Translations under genes and position numbers: made by a program | In this document: positions 1 to 7,475 of the stretch, in pieces | How the letters are laid out: each line of letters opens with the position of its first letter | Numbering within the stretch: the first letter of the stretch is position 1 | Assembly: GCA_021785095.1 (NCBI GenBank) | Contig: JAJYGM010000590.1 | Location: 1 to 16,012 of the forward strand | DNA length: 16,012 nt | Source: Actinomycetes bacterium | GTDB lineage: Bacteria; Actinomycetota; Acidimicrobiia; Acidimicrobiales; Bog-793 | Reading direction: 5' to 3' | The notes under the pieces: model-generated | Database searches by the model: none | The model's input: only the letters and a program-made list of their open reading frames with translations | What the model was told of the DNA's origin: nothing

Positions 1-354
1 CGATCTCCGAACGGCTCCTTCGCCCGGGGAGCGTCCGCCCTCGAGGCCCGCATCCCGCCCGATGCGGCGGTGTCCGCCTGGTACCCGTTCGTGGCCCACC
101 TGGACCACCGAACGCAGATCTACCTGTGGCCCACGCCGTTCCACGCCGAGTACTGGGGCCGCTTCACCCAGGACGGTCAGCGACTGCCCGCCGCCGCGGC
201 CATCCGCTACGTGCTCCTGCCCGATGCCTACCTCTCGGCCGGGGACCGGAAGGTCCTGGCGTCGATCTCGCACCAGTTCACTCCCGTCGCGAGCAAGGGC
301 GGGGTGGTGCTCTACGAGCGGGTCGGACCTGGCCCTCCGATCCATAGCCCCTGA
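1..354 (+). CDS. C-terminal end of a probable DUF2079-type membrane protein (partial)
   Basis: An open frame runs in from the left edge and stops at TGA 352-354, giving the last 117 residues of a protein whose start lies outside the window. The visible part is soluble and contains VSAWYPFVAHLDHRTQIYLWP followed by a tail with RYVLLPDAY and VVLYERV. This resembles the extracytoplasmic C-terminal end of large multi-membrane proteins of the DUF2079 group, where a VSA...PHLSHR-like stretch precedes the final strands. No transmembrane segment is visible here, so the family call rests on that motif alone. The function of the family is not established. It could be another glycosyltransferase-like membrane protein. 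It ends 25 bp before otsA on the same strand and may share its transcript. Confidence 0.55.
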   Translation, partial: RSPNGSFARGASALEARIPPDAAVSAWYPFVAHLDHRTQIYLWPTPFHAEYWGRFTQDGQRLPAAAAIRYVLLPDAYLSAGDRKVLASISHQFTPVASKGGVVLYERVGPGPPIHSP

Positions 355-379
355 GCAGGCAGTCTTCACGTGAACGGGG

Positions 380-1879
380 ATGGCCGAGGTCTCGCCCGCT
401 AGGGTTGGGGAGATGGCGAGCGGCGAAGGCCAGCTCGATCCGCACCGGGCGGGCGCGGATCGGAGCCCCTCCGGTTCCGCCCTCGGGGACCTCCTCGGAC
501 CTCCGGGGACCACCGTGGTCGTCTCCAATCGCGGGCCGCTGTCGTTCTCGTTCGACGACGCCGGCAATCCGGTGCGGAGCTCGTCGGCCGGGGGACTGGC
601 GGGGACCATCCGCCCCCTCCTGACCGACTCCGGGGCGACGTGGGTGTCGTGCGCCCTCTCCGACGCCGACCGGGCGGCGGCCAGCGCCGGCCACATGTCG
701 GCCCACGGCTTCCGGCTGGAGATGGTCGATCCCGACCCCGAGCTCTACCGCCAGGCCTACGACGTCGTCTCCAACGCCACCCTCTGGTTCTGCCATCACC
801 ATCTCTTCGACGGGGCCCGGAGCCCCCGTCCCGACGCCGGGTGGAACCGCGCATGGGACGCTTACCGCGCCTTCAACGAGCTGGTGGCCGAGCGGGTGGC
901 ATCCGTTGCTCCCACCGGTGCGCGGATCCTGGTCCAGGACTACCACCTCTGCCTGGTGGGGTCGGTGCTCCGCGATGTCCGGCCCGATCTCCGGGCCGTG
1001 CACTTCAGCCATACGCCGTTCGCCGAACCCGGCGTCCTCGCCATGCTCCCGGACCGGGCCGTCGCCGAGCTCCTGGCCGGAATGGCCGCGTTCCGGGCAT
1101 GCGGCTTCCACGCGCGGCGCTGGGCCGACGCCTACGAGGCGTGCCAGGCGCGCCTGGGCGAAGGCCCGCCGGCGCCCACCTTCGTCTCGGCCCTGTCCAC
1201 CGACCCCGCCCGCCTCGAGGAGGAGGCCGGCAGCCCCTCGGTGTCGAGGGCGGCGGCGATGCTCGACCGGGAGCTCGGCTCCTCGGACCGCAAGCTCATC
1301 GTGCGGGTGGACCGCATGGAGCTGTCGAAGAACGTCCTCCGCGGCTTCTGGGCCTACGACGAGCTGTTGGCCCGCTTCCCCCAGTGGCGTGGCCGGGTGA
1401 CCTTCCTCGCGCTCACCTACCCGTCCCGCCAGGGCCTGGCCGAGTACGCCGCCTACCAGGCGGAGGTCGAGTCCGAGGTGGCGCGGATCAACGACCGGTG
1501 GGGGACGTCCGACTGGACCCCCGTCGTCCTCCACGTGGAGGACGACTTCCCCCGGTCGCTGGCAGCCCTTTCCCGCTACGACGTGCTCGTCGTCAACCCG
1601 GTGCGCGACGGCATGAACCTGGTGGCGAAGGAAGGACCTTTGGTCAACCGGACCGACGGCGTGGTCGCCCTGTCACGCGAGACCGGTGCATTCGCCGAGC
1701 TCGCCCCCGCGGTGGTGGAGGTCCCTCCTTACGACGTGAGCGGGACCTGTGACGCCCTGGTCGAGGCGCTGGAGATGCCGCTCGCCGAGCGTGCGAAACG
1801 GGCCGAGGCCGCCCGGTCCATCATCACGTCCCGCCACCCGGTCCACTGGCTGGCGGACCAGCTCCGGGCGGCCGAGTAG
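380..1879 (+). CDS. otsA: Trehalose-6-phosphate synthase (GT20), OtsA
   Basis: OtsA transfers glucose from a nucleotide sugar to glucose-6-phosphate to make trehalose-6-phosphate in the cytoplasm. The 499-residue product has the GT20 landmarks in order: VVVSNRGP at 46-53 (R51 in the G6P loop), QDYHL at 186-190 (D187), HFSHTPF at 208-214, VDRMELSK at 310-317 (R312 and K317 with the spacing of the E. coli R262/K267 phosphate-binding pair), and NPVRDGMNLVAKE at 406-418 (D410, E418). The usual histidine before DYHL is glutamine here. The length is normal for the family. The start is uncertain: ATG 380 and in-frame ATG 413 both have only a G-rich stretch directly upstream, and the first 45 residues are not conserved. 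otsB lies convergently downstream, so both trehalose steps are encoded together but not as one operon. Confidence 0.93.
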   Translation: MAEVSPARVGEMASGEGQLDPHRAGADRSPSGSALGDLLGPPGTTVVVSNRGPLSFSFDDAGNPVRSSSAGGLAGTIRPLLTDSGATWVSCALSDADRAAASAGHMSAHGFRLEMVDPDPELYRQAYDVVSNATLWFCHHHLFDGARSPRPDAGWNRAWDAYRAFNELVAERVASVAPTGARILVQDYHLCLVGSVLRDVRPDLRAVHFSHTPFAEPGVLAMLPDRAVAELLAGMAAFRACGFHARRWADAYEACQARLGEGPPAPTFVSALSTDPARLEEEAGSPSVSRAAAMLDRELGSSDRKLIVRVDRMELSKNVLRGFWAYDELLARFPQWRGRVTFLALTYPSRQGLAEYAAYQAEVESEVARINDRWGTSDWTPVVLHVEDDFPRSLAALSRYDVLVVNPVRDGMNLVAKEGPLVNRTDGVVALSRETGAFAELAPAVVEVPPYDVSGTCDALVEALEMPLAERAKRAEAARSIITSRHPVHWLADQLRAAE

Positions 1880-1884
1880 CGGGC

Positions 1885-1979
1885 GGCTGGTGCAACTTCA
1901 GCCGGCTGGTGCAACTTCAGCCGGCTGGTGCAACCTCAGCCGGCTGGTGCAACCTCAGCCGGCTGGTGCTGCCGCAGCC
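1885..1979. repeat. Five-copy 19-bp tandem repeat with internal hairpins at the otsA/otsB junction
   Basis: Units start at 1885, 1904, 1923, 1942 and 1961. The unit is GGCTGGTGCAACTTCAGCC; copies 3 and 4 carry CC for TT, and copy 5 is degenerate (GGCTGGTGCTGCCGCAGCC). Across unit borders the sequence reads CCGGCTG, nine bases, then CAGCCGG, so each unit can fold into a 7-bp hairpin on either strand. The array begins 5 bp after the otsA stop and runs into the 3' end of otsB, whose TGA (complement of 1955-1957) lies inside unit 4. There is no T-run, so a bidirectional pause or terminator role is inference. It may instead be a simple minisatellite. Confidence 0.9.
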
Positions 1980-2764
1980 GCTGCCATCCCGTCGAGGGCA
2001 CGGACGGCACCTGCGGGTCCGTCCACCAGGACGTCGGCGAGTGCCACCACTTCAGGAGGACATTCGGCGTCGGCTGCGACCACCTTCGCCACCGGGATTC
2101 CCTCGTCAAGCGCCACCCGGTCCAGGGCGGCGAACGCGGGCAGGTCGCCGAGATCATCACCGAAGAAGCACGCCGCGCCGGCGCCGGCCACCAGTTCGCC
2201 GACGACCGTCCCCTTGTCCACGTCGATCGGGGGGCGGAGCTCGAGCGTGGCACGACCCGGGTGGGAGACCAGCCCGGAGCGTTCCCCCTCGACCGCTACC
2301 GCCTCGGCCATCCGCGCCGCCTGGTCCGGTCGCCGGCGCCAGTGCACGGTGACGGCCAGCCCCTTGCGCTCCACCTCGACGCCGTCCGGCGCCACGGCCG
2401 CGAGGCGGTCGGCGACGACGGACACGACCGGCCGCCACGGGTCGGCCGCCGGGACCTCGACCGGGCTCCCGTCCACCCACCGCTCGAGACCGTAGATCCC
2501 CACGAGGACCACGCCCTCGATGTCGCCCAGGTGTCGGGCCAGGAAGGACAGCGGGCGTCCGGACACGACCGCCACCGTCCCGAACACCGAGGCGGCGCGG
2601 GCCAACGCCTCACGGGCGCCCGGCACGGGGCGGGCGGCCCCGGGGTCCTCGACTATGGCCGCCAGCGTGCCGTCGAAATCGGTGATGACCGCCGCCCGCC
2701 GGCCGGCCGCTGCGATGGGGGCCAACGACCCCAGGTGTCGCCCGAGATCGTCGGGACCGCTCAC
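1955..2764 (-). CDS. otsB: Trehalose-6-phosphate phosphatase (HAD family), OtsB
   Basis: OtsB removes the phosphate from trehalose-6-phosphate to give free trehalose, completing the pathway begun by OtsA. The 269-residue protein has the HAD motifs: DFDGT at residues 29-33 (nucleophile D29, acid/base D31), VVSGR (motif II), the lysine in DVDKGT (motif III), and FFGDDLGD (motif IV metal-binding aspartates). An open frame continues upstream to 3007, but that part is the antisense of the LytR_C gene. The start chosen is GTG at 2764, which overlaps the LytR_C stop as GTGA and implies translational coupling. The last residues (AAAAAAPAG) and the stop codon come from the tandem repeat array, so the natural C-terminus has probably been altered by repeat growth. 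The catalytic core is intact. Confidence 0.92.
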   Translation of the reverse strand: MSGPDDLGRHLGSLAPIAAAGRRAAVITDFDGTLAAIVEDPGAARPVPGAREALARAASVFGTVAVVSGRPLSFLARHLGDIEGVVLVGIYGLERWVDGSPVEVPAADPWRPVVSVVADRLAAVAPDGVEVERKGLAVTVHWRRRPDQAARMAEAVAVEGERSGLVSHPGRATLELRPPIDVDKGTVVGELVAGAGAACFFGDDLGDLPAFAALDRVALDEGIPVAKVVAADAECPPEVVALADVLVDGPAGAVRALDGMAAAAAAPAG

Positions 2765-3324
2765 CCCAGGGTCGACGACGTGGAGGCCGACACCACCTGG
2801 GGGCCGAGGTCGGCACCGATGATGATCACGACGTCGGCGCCGCCGGTGGCGGCCACCGGCGCCGAGCTGGTGAGCGGCTGGACGGCGCTGGACGGCAGGT
2901 GGAGCGACGACGCGATGGCCCTGGCCGGGCCCTCCTGGCCGGCCGCGTAGTACACGCTCGACTTCGCCACCGAGATGGTGGCGTTGACCGCCGGCAGGAC
3001 CGACCACCCTGCGCTGCGGAGCTGGTTCGACAGGTCGCCGGCGGCCCCGGAGGACGTCGAGCCGTTGGCTACCAGGACGGGGACGTTGGTCGGTGGGGCG
3101 GTGGTGGTGGTCGTGGTCGGGTGGGGGGCCGTCGTCGTGGTGGCCGCCACCTGAGGCGAGGTGGCCGAACCCTTGATCGCGGTCGGGTGCACCTGACTGA
3201 CGAGGAGCACAGCGAGGATGACGAAGAGGACGAGGAGGAGGACAGCCCGGGCGAACGGGAACGGCCGCCGATCCGGCGACGGACGTGCTCCCGGGCGCCG
3301 GCGGGGCTCTTCAGGGCTGGCCAT
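2761..3324 (-). CDS. Membrane-anchored LytR_C-domain protein
   Basis: The 187-residue protein has a basic, proline-rich cytoplasmic N-terminus (1-23), one hydrophobic segment (about 24-44, FARAVLLLVLFVILAVLLVS), a Thr/Pro-rich spacer (about 52-80) typical of extracytoplasmic linkers, and a C-terminal domain from about 81 (VPVLVANGSTSSGAAGDLSNQLRSAGW ... ADVVIIIGADL). That domain matches the pattern of LytR_C (VxVxNGSGxxGxAxxxxxxLxxxGF). LytR_C domains are common in actinobacterial envelope proteins, sometimes fused to LytR-CpsA-Psr enzymes; this one has no LCP domain, so it is probably a non-catalytic wall-associated protein. ATG 3324 is chosen because residues further upstream in the open frame are Arg/Pro/Cys-rich and unlike coding sequence. 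Its stop overlaps the otsB GTG by 4 bp. Confidence 0.82.
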   Translation of the reverse strand: MASPEEPRRRPGARPSPDRRPFPFARAVLLLVLFVILAVLLVSQVHPTAIKGSATSPQVAATTTTAPHPTTTTTTAPPTNVPVLVANGSTSSGAAGDLSNQLRSAGWSVLPAVNATISVAKSSVYYAAGQEGPARAIASSLHLPSSAVQPLTSSAPVAATGGADVVIIIGADLGPQVVSASTSSTLG

Positions 3325-3525
3325 GCCCCGCAAGCCTGCCCGGCAGGGGGCAGGGGTGCAAGAACCACCGCACGGGCCGGGGCGGGATGGCGCCCACCGG
3401 CAGGACGGCAGCTCGACCAACGAACCGGCGCGGCCGTTGCCGCCTGCGTGCGGACGACGCCCGGCACTCGGACGTGGATCCGGCCTCTAGGCTTCGCAGG
3501 GTTCGCCTCCGGGCGGGCCACCAGT

Positions 3526-3598
3526 GCCGGTGTGGCGCAGCTGGTAGCGCAGGCGACTTGTAATCGTCAGGTCGTGGGTTCGAGTCCCACCACCGGCT
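3526..3598 (+). tRNA. tRNA-Thr (anticodon TGT)
   Basis: A complete cloverleaf can be drawn. The acceptor stem GCCGGTG (3526-3532) pairs with CACCGGC (3591-3597), with discriminator T at 3598. The D arm is GCGC-AGCTGGTA-GCGC. The anticodon stem GGCGA/TCGTC carries the loop CTTGTAA with anticodon TGT, and the T arm is GTGGG-TTCGAGT-CCCAC. CCA is not encoded. The gene is intact, but the sequence directly 3' is a transposase remnant followed by an integrase remnant. This makes its 3' end a likely old integration site. No second copy of the tRNA 3' end that could serve as attR was found in the window. Confidence 0.96.
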
Positions 3599-3629
3599 CT
3601 CCTTTGATTGCAGCTCACATCGGATAGTT

Positions 3630-3992
3630 TGCAAGCGCTGGGCCGTCGACCGTGACCTCACTGAGCGGATCGAGCTGCTCGCCGGAGTAGCCCACCCCCA
3701 CCACGCCAACCGCCGGCTGGTCAAGCACCTCACCGCCGAAGCCGACGCCCTCTTCACCTTCCTCGACAACCCCGACGTCGACGCCACCAACTGGCGGAGC
3801 GAGCAGGCCATCCGGCCGGCCGTCGTGAACCGCGAGGTGTGGGGAGCCAACCGAACCTGGCGAGGAGCCGCCACCCAGGGCCGGATCATGAGTGCGATCC
3901 GGACCGCCACCCAGCAGGGCATCGACCCGATCGACTTCCTCATCCGGCTGGCACGAGCGCCCGACCCCGGTGCCGTCAGCCTCATTGCCTGA
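3630..3992 (+). pseudogene. IS66-family transposase, C-terminal remnant (copy 1)
   Basis: From about 3630 to the TGA at 3990-3992 one frame reads LTERIELLAGVAHPHHANRRLVKHL, then ALFTFLDNPDVDATNWRSEQAIRPAVV, VWGANRTWRG, MSAIRTATQQGIDPIDFLIRLA and DPGAVSLIA. This is the end of an IS66 (TnpC) transposase, including the catalytic glutamate in NWRSEQ. Only about 120 of the roughly 450 residues remain. The upstream break is 32 bp after the tRNA, with no start codon. Similarity to the second IS66 copy continues past the stop to about 4051 (compare 4021-4051 with about 13028-13058), so the right end of the element is partly kept. It is not functional. Confidence 0.85.
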
Positions 3993-4058
3993 AATCCCCA
4001 CGGTCACCACTGCGTATACGCCGATGAGCGACCGGTCACGCCCCGGCATCCAAGTACG

Positions 4059-4460
4059 CGCACCGGAGCGTCGGAGGTACAGGTCTTCGTCGGCCGGGAC
4101 GACCGAGGGCGGGTGCAGCACCGAAGCATCAGGTGCCATGGGGCCAAGCGACCGGCCAGTTGGGAGCTGTCCCGGCTGGTTGCCGAGTAGGGACGCTCCC
4201 TCAAACACCTGCCGGCACCCGCGGTCCTCTCACCGCCGGCGCGCCCGTGACCGACCAGTTGACGATCATCGTCGCCATCGGGGGATGGAAGCGCAACCGT
4301 TGGCAGTACCTCAGCCCGAACACCGTGTGCGGGTACGAGGGCGAATGGGCGCCACGTCCGCTCGTCGATCAGGACCCGCCGCATCACAGAGCTGAGCCGA
4401 TAGAAGTGGAGCGGTACTTCCGCGTGCCGAAGGAAGCCGGTGCCGGTCAGACGACCGTCC
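4059..4460 (+). pseudogene. Tyrosine recombinase (phage-type integrase) remnant, frameshifted
   Basis: Two pieces of an integrase N-terminal half lie in different frames. Positions 4071-4190 read SEVQVFVGRDDRGRVQHRSI, RCHGAKRPASWELSRLVAE and stop. This matches the WxVRVxVGRD...RGTKREAERELARLVAE opening of actinobacterial integrases, with W changed to S. From about 4215 the +2 frame continues with AGAPVTDQL, LSPNTVCGYEGEWAPRPLV and a YFRVPKEAGAG segment, corresponding to the core-binding region (WSPNTVRGYE...RHLxPxLG...FYRALREAG). The catalytic C-terminal half (Arg, HxxR, Tyr) is not found downstream. The family assignment is by remembered motif, without a search. The position 460 bp after an intact tRNA-Thr fits a tRNA-targeting integrase that has since decayed. 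Confidence 0.65.
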
Positions 4461-4733
4461 GGCCAGGAACTCACCGAGGATCACCCCGGTGCCACCCACG
4501 TGCAAGCCGTACGGCCTGTCCGAGGCCCCACCACGTAGGGGCCCCGCACCAAACAGCAGAAGCCGCGAATCGGATCGGAGAGTGCCGTCGACAAGGCGCC
4601 GGGGATCCGCACGAGGCCCACGGAGTGACATCGCCGTGCCGGCCCGGAAACACTACGGGCGGAAGCACAATGGGAGACGAGGCGGTCCCATGCTGGTGGC
4701 GGAAAGGCGGTCCCATGCTGGCGGGTGACACAC
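4461..4733. other. Decayed intergenic sequence between integrase remnant and ABC operon
   Basis: No frame here shows recognisable coding sequence on either strand. The open frames are Arg/Pro/His-rich and look like chance. The only clear structure is the paired direct repeat at 4680-4721, listed separately. The convergent ABC operon ends at 4734. Confidence 0.6.
4680..4721. repeat. 17-bp direct repeat, possible IS terminus
   Basis: AGGCGGTCCCATGCTGG occurs at 4680-4696 and again, identically, at 4705-4721, 25 bp apart. It is followed by CGGGTGACA. Read on the - strand this is TGTCACCCG followed by two spaced identical repeats. IS21-family elements carry multiple short repeats just inside TG..CA ends, so this may be the terminus of a lost element. 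No istA or istB remnant is seen, so the identity is inference. It sits 12 bp from the stop codon of the last permease gene. Confidence 0.6.
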
Positions 4734-5519
4734 TCATCGCTTTTCGAAGTCGTCACGGCTCACGAACCGCCAGGCACCGACGGCAGCAAGGGTTGCCAGC
4801 AAGCCCGTCAGGTACGCAGCTGCGACCGGCACCGAGACGAGCGTTCCGTGGTTCATCTGGTCGACGAGATTCACCATGAGGACCGGAGGAGCGATCACCT
4901 GCACAATCCCCTCGGGCACCCACTTGGCCACCCCAGGGTCGCTCAGGGCCAGCAGGTTCGCCACCGCCAGCTCCCAGGCCACCAGCAGCGTCAGGACCGC
5001 GGAGCGATTCGGCCAGATCGTGGCGACCCCCATCCAGACGGAGGCGACAACGACGACGGCCAGCATGATTCGCAGGAGCTCCGAGCTGGCGGCGACCATG
5101 AGCGTGCTCATCGAGATATGCCCGACAACCGGGAAGAGGAGGCCCTCGGCCTCGACGCCGAGCACGCAACCGCTCAGCGACACGACAGCGAACGCCGCAG
5201 CACCGGTCAGACCGACGCTCCACTTGGCGCCAAGAAGTAGGGCGCGCTGCGGCACGACCACGAGGGTCGTGGTCCACGTATGGTGAACATCTTCAGCACT
5301 GAGTACGAGCACGCAGAGGATCGCGGCGAACAGCTCGCTGGCCGCCGCCGGTGCGACGAGCGCTCCGGCAGAGGCACCCGGCAGCAGCCGCTCATGGAAG
5401 GCGTTCACCGCCCCGGCCAGCCCGCCGGCCAACCCGGTCGCGGTGACGAGTGCCCACGTGCTCTTGGCCCAGGCGACCTTTCGCCACTCGGCCCGCACTA
5501 CGTGGCGCCGGCCATCCAT
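4734..5519 (-). CDS. ABC-2 type transporter permease (second permease)
   Basis: The 261-residue protein opens with VVRAEWRKVAWAKSTWALV, the basic amphipathic lead-in typical of ABC-2 permeases (RAEWRKLxxxRSTW), and then has about six hydrophobic segments: GLAGGLAGAV, ASELFAAILCVLVLSA, a pair around AAAFAVVSLSGCVLGV, IMLAVVVVASVWMGVA, VLTLLVAWELAVANLLAL and a last one near AAYLTGLLATLAAVGAW. It should form the membrane channel of an ABC transporter with the next permease and the ATPase. ATG 5519 lies 17 bp after the upstream stop. An alternative GTG at 5540 overlaps that stop as GTGA and is equally plausible. The open frame further upstream is antisense of the other permease. The substrate is unknown. 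Confidence 0.8.
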   Translation of the reverse strand: MDGRRHVVRAEWRKVAWAKSTWALVTATGLAGGLAGAVNAFHERLLPGASAGALVAPAAASELFAAILCVLVLSAEDVHHTWTTTLVVVPQRALLLGAKWSVGLTGAAAFAVVSLSGCVLGVEAEGLLFPVVGHISMSTLMVAASSELLRIMLAVVVVASVWMGVATIWPNRSAVLTLLVAWELAVANLLALSDPGVAKWVPEGIVQVIAPPVLMVNLVDQMNHGTLVSVPVAAAYLTGLLATLAAVGAWRFVSRDDFEKR

Positions 5520-5536
5520 CGACGGCCCGCCAGGAG

Positions 5537-6385
5537 TCACGCGCGCTCTGTCCGTCTGATCGACAGGGCCGCTGCAACCGCAGCCACAATCACCACGGCT
5601 GTGACGACCACCGCTCCGGCGACGGCGCTCGGTGTCGCCGTCTGATTGCTGCCGCTTATGGCAGCGATCGTCAACGCTTGGGGAGACTGGGCGAAGCCCT
5701 GACTCGCCCATTCCGGCAGCCAGCGCGCCAGGTTCGGCGCTGCTTCAGCCAGATACCAACGCAGGCCGACGGCATAGGCCACTGCTCCCGTGACGGCGAG
5801 TGCCGGCAAACGGACGAGGAGGCCTATGGCGCTCCATAGGGTAGCGAGCAACCCGCAGGCCAGTGCGGTCCCAGGAGCTGTGGTGGCAACAGCGTGCCAA
5901 AGCATCGAGATCGTCGGCGCTCCAGCGGCGTGTTGGAGGTGGAACACCCGGGCGTCGTGAGGAACGAAGGCGGAGGCGACAGCCCCGGCAGCCATCGTGC
6001 CAGCCACGCCGATAGCGGCACCGCCGAAGAACGCAACGACGAACTTCACCACCACGACGTCCCACCGTCTTGGGCGGGCGGTGAGGCTCACGGCCCAGGT
6101 CCGAGCCCGCCACTCGATCGTCCCTCCGACGACTCCGAATATGATCGCTCCGTACTCGGCGAGCGAACCCGCATCTGCCTGTTCTTGCAGCCTGGCGGCC
6201 ACGTCAGGGTGGATGACATGCACCGACCCGGGGAAGTTCGGGACCCCGCTCCGGGCGGCCAGAATTCCGGCCGTGCCGGCGGCGAGCAGGACCCCCACTC
6301 CCGCTGCCACCCATGTCCATCGGAGCATGACGAGCTTCCGGAGCTCCGCCCGGGGAAGACCCAGGTGAACGTTTGGCACCGTCAT
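5537..6385 (-). CDS. ABC-2 type transporter permease (first permease)
   Basis: The 282-residue integral membrane protein opens with PRAELRKLVMLRWTWVAAGVGVLLAAG, the RAEL-RKL lead-in and first membrane segment of ABC-2 permeases. It then has an extracytoplasmic stretch (VPNFPGSVHVIHPDVAARL), IIFGVVGGTIEWRARTWAVSL (cytoplasmic coupling region), further hydrophobic segments around VVKFVVAFFGGAAIGVAGTMAAG, ALACGLLATLWSAIGLLV and LAVTGAVAYAVGL, and a final helix AVAGAVVVTAVVIVAAVAAAL. ATG 6385 is firm because it overlaps the ATPase stop as ATGA. The two permeases are different sequences, suggesting a heterodimeric channel served by one ATPase. A drug-, peptide- or lipid-export role is inference from the family. 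Confidence 0.82.
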   Translation of the reverse strand: MTVPNVHLGLPRAELRKLVMLRWTWVAAGVGVLLAAGTAGILAARSGVPNFPGSVHVIHPDVAARLQEQADAGSLAEYGAIIFGVVGGTIEWRARTWAVSLTARPRRWDVVVVKFVVAFFGGAAIGVAGTMAAGAVASAFVPHDARVFHLQHAAGAPTISMLWHAVATTAPGTALACGLLATLWSAIGLLVRLPALAVTGAVAYAVGLRWYLAEAAPNLARWLPEWASQGFAQSPQALTIAAISGSNQTATPSAVAGAVVVTAVVIVAAVAAALSIRRTERA

Positions 6386-7383
6386 CGGCGGTCGGCCGAC
6401 CCGGTCGAGTCCCTCGCCGCACCCCACAGGTCGAGGGAACCCGCGGTCATCGGCAGGCTCGCTCCCGAAGTGTGGGCCATGTAGATGGCCTCGAGCGAGG
6501 GCTCGCGGATGCCGAGGGCGAGCACCGGCGTTCCCGCCATTGCCGCGATCCGGCCGACCTCGTCGGCGACCTTTCCTGCAATCACGAGGAGACCGGGGGT
6601 CGCCGCGACCTCATGTACGTCGTAGCCGCGATCTCGGAGTGCCGCCGCCAGGACCTCGGGGCGGTCCGTACGGACCTCGGTGCTGACAGCACCCGACGCG
6701 ATGAACTCTGACAGCGAGCAATCGGCACGGATCTGGCCCTCGGCCACCACGACGACGTGGTCAATGCTCTGTGCCATTTCCGCAAGGAGGTGAGAGGCGA
6801 TGAAGACCGCTCGCCCCCGGGCAGCCTGGGCACGGGCAAACGCGCGGAACCAGGCAATGCCCTCAGGGTCGAGCCCGTTTGTCGGCTCGTCCAGAAGGAG
6901 GATCGGCGGATCGGCGAGCAGGGCCACTCCCAGCGACAGGCGTTGCCGCATGCCAAGCGACAAGGCACGCACTGGACGCCGTGCCACGGCGGCGAGGCCC
7001 ACGATGTCGAGGACCTCTTCCACCCTGCGCCCGGAGACCCCGACAGCGTCAGCGACGATCCGGGCGTGCGCCCGTGCACTGCAGCCCGGAAAGAACCCAG
7101 CCTGCTCGAACATCGAGCCGAGCACGGCAGCCGGTCGCCGATGGACGGCGAACGGCCGCCCTGCGACGAGAACTGATCCCTGCGACGGCTTGAGCAGACC
7201 CACGATCAACTTCAGCGTGGTCGTCTTTCCGGCTCCATTGGGACCCAGGAAGCCCGTCACCTCACCGAAGCGGACGTCAAAGGAACATCCTCGCACAGCA
7301 GCGGTAGTGCCGAAATGCTTGCAGAGGTCCCGGGCACGGATCGCCACGTCGTCCGCACTGCCGACGTTCGACAACAACGGCAT
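6382..7383 (-). CDS. ABC transporter ATP-binding protein (ABC-2 exporter class)
   Basis: The 333-residue ATPase has a complete nucleotide-binding domain: Walker A GPNGAGKT (47-54), Q-loop glutamine in MFEQAGF (Q84), signature LSLGM (131-135), Walker B ILLLDEP (151-157, catalytic E156), D-loop NGLDPEG, and switch histidine in ASH (H178). The signature motif lacks the usual SGG and reads LSLGM, as in many DrrA/CcmA-like ATPases. A C-terminal extension of about 120 residues (RADCSLSEFI ... EAIYMAHT) follows, typical of DrrA-like proteins. ATG 7383 is preferred; the frame stays open to 7518, but that part crosses the inverted repeat at 7401-7449 and the end of the secreted-protein gene. The stop overlaps the first permease by 4 bp, so the three genes form one operon. 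Confidence 0.88.
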   Translation of the reverse strand: MPLLSNVGSADDVAIRARDLCKHFGTTAAVRGCSFDVRFGEVTGFLGPNGAGKTTTLKLIVGLLKPSQGSVLVAGRPFAVHRRPAAVLGSMFEQAGFFPGCSARAHARIVADAVGVSGRRVEEVLDIVGLAAVARRPVRALSLGMRQRLSLGVALLADPPILLLDEPTNGLDPEGIAWFRAFARAQAARGRAVFIASHLLAEMAQSIDHVVVVAEGQIRADCSLSEFIASGAVSTEVRTDRPEVLAAALRDRGYDVHEVAATPGLLVIAGKVADEVGRIAAMAGTPVLALGIREPSLEAIYMAHTSGASLPMTAGSLDLWGAARDSTGSADRR

Positions 7384-7400
7384 CAGCCCTCCAGCATCAT

Positions 7401-7449
7401 CTGTGGGGTCGAGTCCCGACTCTTGTTCGTCAGGTGCTCGACCCCACAG
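7401..7449. promoter_or_regulatory. 13-bp perfect inverted repeat upstream of the ABC operon
   Basis: CTGTGGGGTCGAG (7401-7413) is perfectly matched by CTCGACCCCACAG (7437-7449), separated by 23 bp. It lies between the stop of the secreted-protein gene and the ATPase start (17 bp from ATG 7383), all on the - strand. The left arm continues into a smaller GAGTC-CC-GACTC hairpin at 7411-7422. There is no T-run on either side, so a classical terminator is unlikely; an operator or 5' leader structure for the ATPase gene is more plausible. The inner 11 bp CTCGACCCCAC recurs at 9643-9653. Confidence 0.65.
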
Positions 7450-7475
7450 TACTTGCACGATCGTTTTCGTATGCC

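Noticed and set aside
278..1534. Long - strand open frame (418 codons) opposite otsA.
   Set aside because: It is a GC-rich shadow frame. Its translation is Gly/Arg/Val-rich without motifs, whereas the + strand has clear GT20 motifs.
1885..1979. CRISPR array.
   Set aside because: The 19-bp units abut each other without spacers; this is a simple tandem repeat.
2765..3007. N-terminal extension of otsB in the open frame up to 3007.
   Set aside because: It is the antisense frame of the LytR_C gene, with His/Arg-rich sequence. GTG 2764 overlapping the previous stop is the natural start and leads straight into the HAD domain.
4004..4474. A - strand gene of 156 codons.
   Set aside because: It has no recognisable motif, while the + strand over the same stretch reads as integrase fragments.
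7403..7417. GTGGGGTCGAGTCCC resembles the T arm of the tRNA-Thr (GTGGGTTCGAGTCCC), a possible att duplicate.
   Set aside because: The match ends there: the acceptor-stem part CACCACCGGC is missing. The sequence is better explained as one arm of the inverted repeat, and T-arm consensus matches arise easily.
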